Positions 60,519-64,000 of a stretch of DNA of 64,000 nt are shown one piece after another. Positions within the stretch are counted from its first letter, which is position 1; every line of letters begins with the position of its first letter. Source of the DNA: Lysobacter sp. 5GHs7-4 (GTDB taxonomy: Bacteria; Pseudomonadota; Gammaproteobacteria; Xanthomonadales; Xanthomonadaceae); NCBI RefSeq assembly GCF_021284765.1, contig NZ_CP089924.1:4420001-4484000 (forward strand). Direction: 5' to 3'. The notes below the pieces were generated by a model. It was given only the letters and a program-made list of their open reading frames with translations, was not told where the DNA came from and did not search any database. The translations under genes were made by a program, and so were the position numbers.

Positions 60519-61822
60519 CTACGCTCCGCCAAGACCCAGGCCACGGCCAGCGCCGGCAACACCAGCAGATTCTTGGCCAAGCCGCCCAAGGGGTCCAGCC
60601 ACAACCCCGGCAGCGCGATGCCGAACACGACGGTATAGGCCGCTACGCTGAGCCCCATCAACCCCAGCACCCAGCGCGGGCGCCGGCCGCTGGCGAGCCA
60701 GACCGCCAGCAGCAGATCCAGCGTCGCCGTCGCGCGCGCCAACGGCAGCGGCGCCCAATGCGCCAACGCCGAGTCCGCGGTCAGCGCGTCGATCGTCGCG
60801 GCCGGCGTCGCCCAACCGGCCCAGGCCGACAACAGCCACAAGGCGACGATAGCCACGCGCAAGCTCGGCGCGAGAAAATACAGCTGCGCCTGCCAACGGT
60901 CCTGGACCTGGCTGGGATGCGCGGCCAACACCTCGGACAGCGCGCGCGGCGTGTAGCCGAAGCTCTCGCGCAATCGCGAAGTCGCTTGCGGCGCGGTCAC
61001 GTTGCCGCGCCGGAGCATGCGCCACATGGTCTCGCCGACCGGACCGCGCCCCAGCCACTCGCCGACCCGCACCTGCGCGGACACCAGCGCCTCGGGCACG
61101 CGCCAGGCGCGTTGCCCGTCTATCCGCAACCAACGTCGCCAGGCGCTCTGGTAGTCGCGCAAGGCCATGGGCTCGGGGCCACCGACCTCATAGAGGCCGC
61201 GCTCCCCGCCGCTCAGGGCGCGCGCCGCCAATTCGCCCAGGTCCTCGGCCGCGACCGGCTGGATCGGCCAACGGCCGTCGCCCGGCAGCAGCTGCATGCC
61301 CGGGAACGCCGCCAGCGCACGCAGCAGCGAAGTACCGCCGTAGGAGCCGGACGTCGCATAGACCACCGACGGGCGCAGCACCACCGCGTCCAGCGGCAAG
61401 GCCAGCAGCGCCGCGTCGAAGCGATGCTTGGAGGCGATGAATTCGCCGTCCTCGGGGCGGCCCAGCGCGGACAACTGCACGAAACGCGTCACGCCCGCGC
61501 TCACGCAGGCGCGCGCCAGCGCAAGCGGCGCATCGACATGGATGCAGGCGAAGCTCTGGCGCCCGCTTTCGCGCAGGATGCCCGAGGCGTTGACCACCGC
61601 GTCCACGCCGGCCAGCAAAGGCCGCCAATCCGCCTCGTCGCGCAGCCGGGTGAGCTCGCAGTGGCGCTCGTCCTGCGCCAACGCGCCGCGCCGGCGCACG
61701 CCGCGCAGTACGCGCCAACCCGAACGCCGCAGCGCGGCGAGGATGTACCCGGCCAGAAAGCCGTCGGCGCCGATCACCAGGACGGTGCGGACGGCGGGCG
61801 TAGGCGGGTCGGCTGCGGACAT
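60515..61822 (-). CDS. SDR-type epimerase fused to DoxX-like membrane domain
   Basis: A 435-residue two-domain protein. Residues 10-285 are an atypical short-chain dehydrogenase: VLVIGADGFLAGYILAALRRSGW (nucleotide loop GADGFLAG), DAVVNASGILRES, and VQLSALG...SKHRFDAALLAL; the usual YxxxK is replaced by an SKHRFD pattern as in NmrA-like and atypical SDRs. Residues 325-435 have four hydrophobic helices of the DoxX type. This fusion is found in several proteobacteria and may act on a membrane substrate. ATG at 61822 lies 7 nt after a TTAGCCT element. It forms an operon with the DUF2269 gene. Confidence 0.82.
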   Translation of the reverse strand: MSAADPPTPAVRTVLVIGADGFLAGYILAALRRSGWRVLRGVRRRGALAQDERHCELTRLRDEADWRPLLAGVDAVVNASGILRESGRQSFACIHVDAPLALARACVSAGVTRFVQLSALGRPEDGEFIASKHRFDAALLALPLDAVVLRPSVVYATSGSYGGTSLLRALAAFPGMQLLPGDGRWPIQPVAAEDLGELAARALSGGERGLYEVGGPEPMALRDYQSAWRRWLRIDGQRAWRVPEALVSAQVRVGEWLGRGPVGETMWRMLRRGNVTAPQATSRLRESFGYTPRALSEVLAAHPSQVQDRWQAQLYFLAPSLRVAIVALWLLSAWAGWATPAATIDALTADSALAHWAPLPLARATATLDLLLAVWLASGRRPRWVLGLMGLSVAAYTVVFGIALPGLWLDPLGGLAKNLLVLPALAVAWVLAERR

Positions 61823-61880
61823 GCGCGACAGGCTAACCCAACGCGCGCGGCCGCAGCTCCACGATGCGCCGAACCGCGCG

Positions 61881-62462
61881 CTAACCGTCGCGCAGCTGCG
61901 CCTGCAGCTCGCGCAGGTAAGCCAGGCGACGGCGGCCACTGCGGTGCTTGAACCAACCCATCGCCGCGGAGAACAGCGCGCCCAACCCGCCGCCGACCGC
62001 ACCGCCGACCAGGCCGCCGATTTGCTTCGGTTGGGCGTCCACCAGGGCGAACGCGAAGACCGCCAGCATCAACAGCAGCGCCGACCAGGTGCCGTGACGC
62101 CAATAGCGCAGGCTGGCGTTGACCCGGCCGATCTCCAGCTCCAGCATCGCCGCCACGTCCAGACCGTCGTCGCGCAGTTGCCGGCGGCGCAGCCACAGCG
62201 ACCACAGCTGGAAACCGATCGAGATCGGGATCATCGCCACCAGGATCGTCCTCATCGGATCGCCGGTCTCGGTCTGGACTATCAGCCAGACCAGCGCCGC
62301 CAGGATGGCCAGGGTCAGCAAGACCTCGCCCAGCAGGGCGCGCCGCAGGCTGCGCCCGCGCTTGCGCACGTCCGCGCGCAGGCGCTCGACGTCGATGCCG
62401 GCGTCGGGCTGCGCGCGCCACTCGTCGCCCAGTGCGGCCCAATCGAAATTCGTGTCGCTCAT
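61881..62462 (-). CDS. Membrane partner of the ECF sigma factor (possible anti-sigma)
   Basis: A 193-residue membrane protein with about four helices: 45-62, 71-87, 118-140 and 145-165. The cytoplasmic N-terminus (1-43) is charged and could bind a sigma factor. There is no cysteine in the whole protein, so it lacks the zinc-binding HxxxCxxC motif of typical ECF anti-sigma factors. Its start overlaps the sigma gene by four bases (ATGA), which is the usual arrangement for a sigma/anti-sigma pair. The anti-sigma role is inferred from position only. Confidence 0.65.
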   Translation of the reverse strand: MSDTNFDWAALGDEWRAQPDAGIDVERLRADVRKRGRSLRRALLGEVLLTLAILAALVWLIVQTETGDPMRTILVAMIPISIGFQLWSLWLRRRQLRDDGLDVAAMLELEIGRVNASLRYWRHGTWSALLLMLAVFAFALVDAQPKQIGGLVGGAVGGGLGALFSAAMGWFKHRSGRRRLAYLRELQAQLRDG

Positions 62463-63037
62463 GCCGACTCTCCCCGACCGTCCGCGCCCAGGCCATCGCG
62501 CAGCTCGCGGCGTGCGCGGCTCAAGCGTTGCGCGACGGTGTTTTCTTCCAGCCCCAGCGAACTGCCGATCTCGCGCAGGGAAAATCCTTCCAGGGCCAGC
62601 ACCACCACCTGGCGCTGGCCCAGCGGCAGGCGCCGCACCGCGGCCAGCAGGTTGCGGCGACGCTGCTGGGCCTCGGCGTGGCGCAGCGGGTCGTCGCCTG
62701 GATCGGGGTGGTCTTCGTCCAGTTCGTCCTCCACCCGGCGGTGGCGGGCGAGGTAGTCGATCGCGCGGTTGTGCGCGACCCGCGCCACGAAGGTGCGCAG
62801 CGACGCGTCGCCGCGCCAGCTCGGCAAGGCGCGCCACAGCGCCAGGCTGATTTCCTGCAGCAGGTCTTCGCGCCGTCCCGGCTCGGCCTGATAGCTGCCG
62901 GCGATGCGGCCGAGCATCGGTCCGTGTTCGCGCAGCACCGCGTCGAAATTCGCTGTCGCAGCCCCGCCCGCGCGCCCCTGCACTTGCGCGGCGCCGTCGC
63001 CACTCTGCGTCGAAACCGCTTTCGCGGTGTTGTCCAT
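62459..63037 (-). CDS. ECF-type RNA polymerase sigma factor
   Basis: A 192-residue extracytoplasmic-function sigma factor. Region 2 (about 35-105): GPMLGRIAGSYQAEPGRREDLLQEISLALWRALPSWRGDASLRTFVARVAHNRAIDYLARHRR, holding the 2.1-2.4 helices. Region 4 (about 130-185): LAAVRRLPLGQRQVVVLALEGFSLREIGSSLGLEENTVAQRLSRARREL. The acidic linker DELDEDHPDPGDDP lies between. A GGAAGACC site precedes the ATG. It is cotranscribed with a membrane partner. The genes it controls cannot be named; the region upstream of the operon (63038-63303) may contain its own promoter. Confidence 0.92.
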   Translation of the reverse strand: MDNTAKAVSTQSGDGAAQVQGRAGGAATANFDAVLREHGPMLGRIAGSYQAEPGRREDLLQEISLALWRALPSWRGDASLRTFVARVAHNRAIDYLARHRRVEDELDEDHPDPGDDPLRHAEAQQRRRNLLAAVRRLPLGQRQVVVLALEGFSLREIGSSLGLEENTVAQRLSRARRELRDGLGADGRGESA

Positions 63038-63288
63038 ACCGGTCTTCCTGGCTCCCCTGCCTGCATAGTCTGCCGGGCCGCGGAAAACCTGACACGTCCG
63101 CTCAGGCTACCGCGGCGCCGGTCGAGGCCCGAGCCTACACCCTCGGCAACACGAGCGAGTTACCAGCGCGAATCATCTATTCGCACCAATATTTCACGCG
63201 TCGCAGTTAATCGAACCCTAGTTGCATCGCAGGGTGAGATTACCGCGTAACTCGGCGACGAGGACGGCCGTGCGCCGAATCCGTCCAC

Positions 63289-63294
63289 TATAAT
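63289..63294 (+). promoter_or_regulatory. Perfect TATAAT hexamer
   Basis: TATAAT at 63289-63294, 9 nt before the ATG at 63304, in an AT-rich patch (CACTATAATATTCTC). With the overlapping TAATAT it is the best -10 in the window; no clear -35 is present. Confidence 0.45.
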
Positions 63295-63303
63295 ATTCTC
63301 AGA

Positions 63304-63792
63304 ATGGAGCGGGTCAGAGATGGCCTGGAGAATGCGACAGGTTCCGAGATTGCGATGAAGATCGTTTACACACTCTTGCAAGACCTGAAAGACAACCCGG
63401 CGCGAGCAGACCGTATCCACGCGACGACTCTCGACGACTCCAAACCCTATCTCGGACTGGCGGGGACGCAGGGGTTGTTCGCGAGCAAAGAGTGGTGGCG
63501 CGCGATCATCGACGGCGATCTTGAGGTGATGTTCTTTTCAGGGACGATACGTCGCCTGTTCATCCCCGGAATGCCGGGCGATGCCATCTCCGAACCCGAT
63601 TTCGAATGCGTGTCCGACGATGGCGAAGTTCGCATCTCGAGCCGGTATGCGAATGACCCCAACGACCTGGCGCTGTTTCAGGTCGGAAAGAGAGTGAAGA
63701 TGGCCTATGTACTGGATCAACTGAAGGCGCCTCGTTCCGACGGCACAACGAACTATGCGGACATCCTGCTCGAACTGTCGTTAGAGGAGTGA
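63304..63792 (+). CDS. Hypothetical protein, lower-GC, possible immunity-like protein
   Basis: A 162-residue soluble protein without recognised family. It reads MERVRDGLENATGSEIAMKI, then LKDNPARADRIHATTLDD, WWRAIIDGDLEVMFFSGTIRRLFIPGMPGD, and ends VKMAYVLDQLKAP...YADILLELSLEE. Base composition is clearly lower in GC than the neighbouring genes and codon use is less biased, suggesting horizontal transfer. The compact acidic character resembles polymorphic-toxin immunity proteins, but no toxin gene is visible in the window. ATG at 63304 or an internal ATG at 63355 (MKIVYTLLQ) are both possible. Confidence 0.6.
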   Translation: MERVRDGLENATGSEIAMKIVYTLLQDLKDNPARADRIHATTLDDSKPYLGLAGTQGLFASKEWWRAIIDGDLEVMFFSGTIRRLFIPGMPGDAISEPDFECVSDDGEVRISSRYANDPNDLALFQVGKRVKMAYVLDQLKAPRSDGTTNYADILLELSLEE

Positions 63793-64000
63793 GCGGCGAT
63801 CGCAATAGGTAGCGTGGAATTCGTGACGCTGCAATTTACGAGATCGAGCGTGGACAGCCCAAGCTGTCGTCTGGATTCTGATGGCAGCGCTATTTCTCAG
63901 CAACATTATCGCGGCCGGCAAAATCAGCGACGCCAGGCAGAGAAAATCTGCACAGGCACCCTGGCCGCGACCGTGCTTATCTATCTGTTTTACGAGACAT
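63793..64000 (+). other. Window end, possible start of a truncated gene
   Basis: Lower-GC sequence after the hypothetical gene. One frame stays open from a GTG at 63814 to the end of the window; its last codons read GTLAATVLIYLFYET, which could be the start of a transmembrane helix. There is no ribosome binding site of note, and the reading is uncertain. Confidence 0.25.

Overview
The window is one contiguous stretch of a high-GC gammaproteobacterial chromosome that looks like Lysobacter or a close relative in the Xanthomonadaceae. The assignment rests on gene content read from the translations: a split B12-dependent ribonucleotide reductase with a lysine/alanine histone H1-like gene between its halves, the conserved mre-mrd-rlpA-dacA-ybeD-lipB-lipA block, DUF3011 and DUF4189 secreted proteins, and Xanthomonad-type palindromic repeats with a RAYT transposase. 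About 60 protein genes are supported. I saw no rRNA, tRNA, CRISPR array, prophage or classical insertion sequence.

Layout. 0.4-1.9 kb: a secreted DUF3011 protein and a CPBP-type membrane protease homologue. 2.2-6.5 kb (minus strand): nrdJa, histone-like gene, nrdJb, behind a promoter with a NrdR-type box. 6.7-10.8 kb: a DegQ-like periplasmic protease, then a small envelope/stress operon (DUF883, YqjE-like, unknown, PerM-like). 10.9-13 kb: HAD phosphatase overlapping an M17 aminopeptidase. 13.4-15.3 kb: a secreted Calx-beta/DUF11 protein. 15.3-21.1 kb: a membrane protein and small winged-helix regulator with an operator inside their promoter, followed by a four-gene HlyD/ABC/FtsX/FtsX export operon. 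21.2-26.6 kb: transporters of the EamA family, GNAT, Lrp-type regulator and an AraC-MGMT fusion bracketed by repeats. 26.6-31 kb: an active Prc/Tsp protease beside a paralogue that has lost its catalytic Ser and Lys.

31-45 kb (minus strand) is the cell elongation and lipoate block: mreB, mreC, mreD, mrdA (PBP2), rodA, mltB, rlpA, dacA, then ybeD, lipB, lipA. A RAYT transposase with its own REP elements and a small membrane protein sit between dacA and ybeD. This block builds and remodels lateral-wall peptidoglycan (MreBCD scaffold, RodA/PBP2 synthase, MltB/RlpA/DacA trimming) and then supplies lipoylation.

45-64 kb is mixed housekeeping and accessory sequence: PfkB kinase, GH25 lysozyme operon, lipid-type alpha/beta hydrolase and M1 peptidase, SDR plus SugE-type exporter, UbiE, several GNATs, a duplicated DUF417 membrane protein, an AraC regulator with membrane sensor, a fungal-type cytosine deaminase, a secreted protein with an RseB-like tail, and an ECF sigma factor with a cysteine-free membrane partner. 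The last ~700 bp are visibly lower in GC and may be recently acquired.

Recurrent observations are a set of five genes whose ATG lies exactly 6 nt after a -10-like hexamer with no ribosome binding site (probable leaderless mRNAs), extensive ATGA/GTGA stop-start overlaps, and three families of palindromic repeats. All functional calls are from reading motifs; no database search was run.
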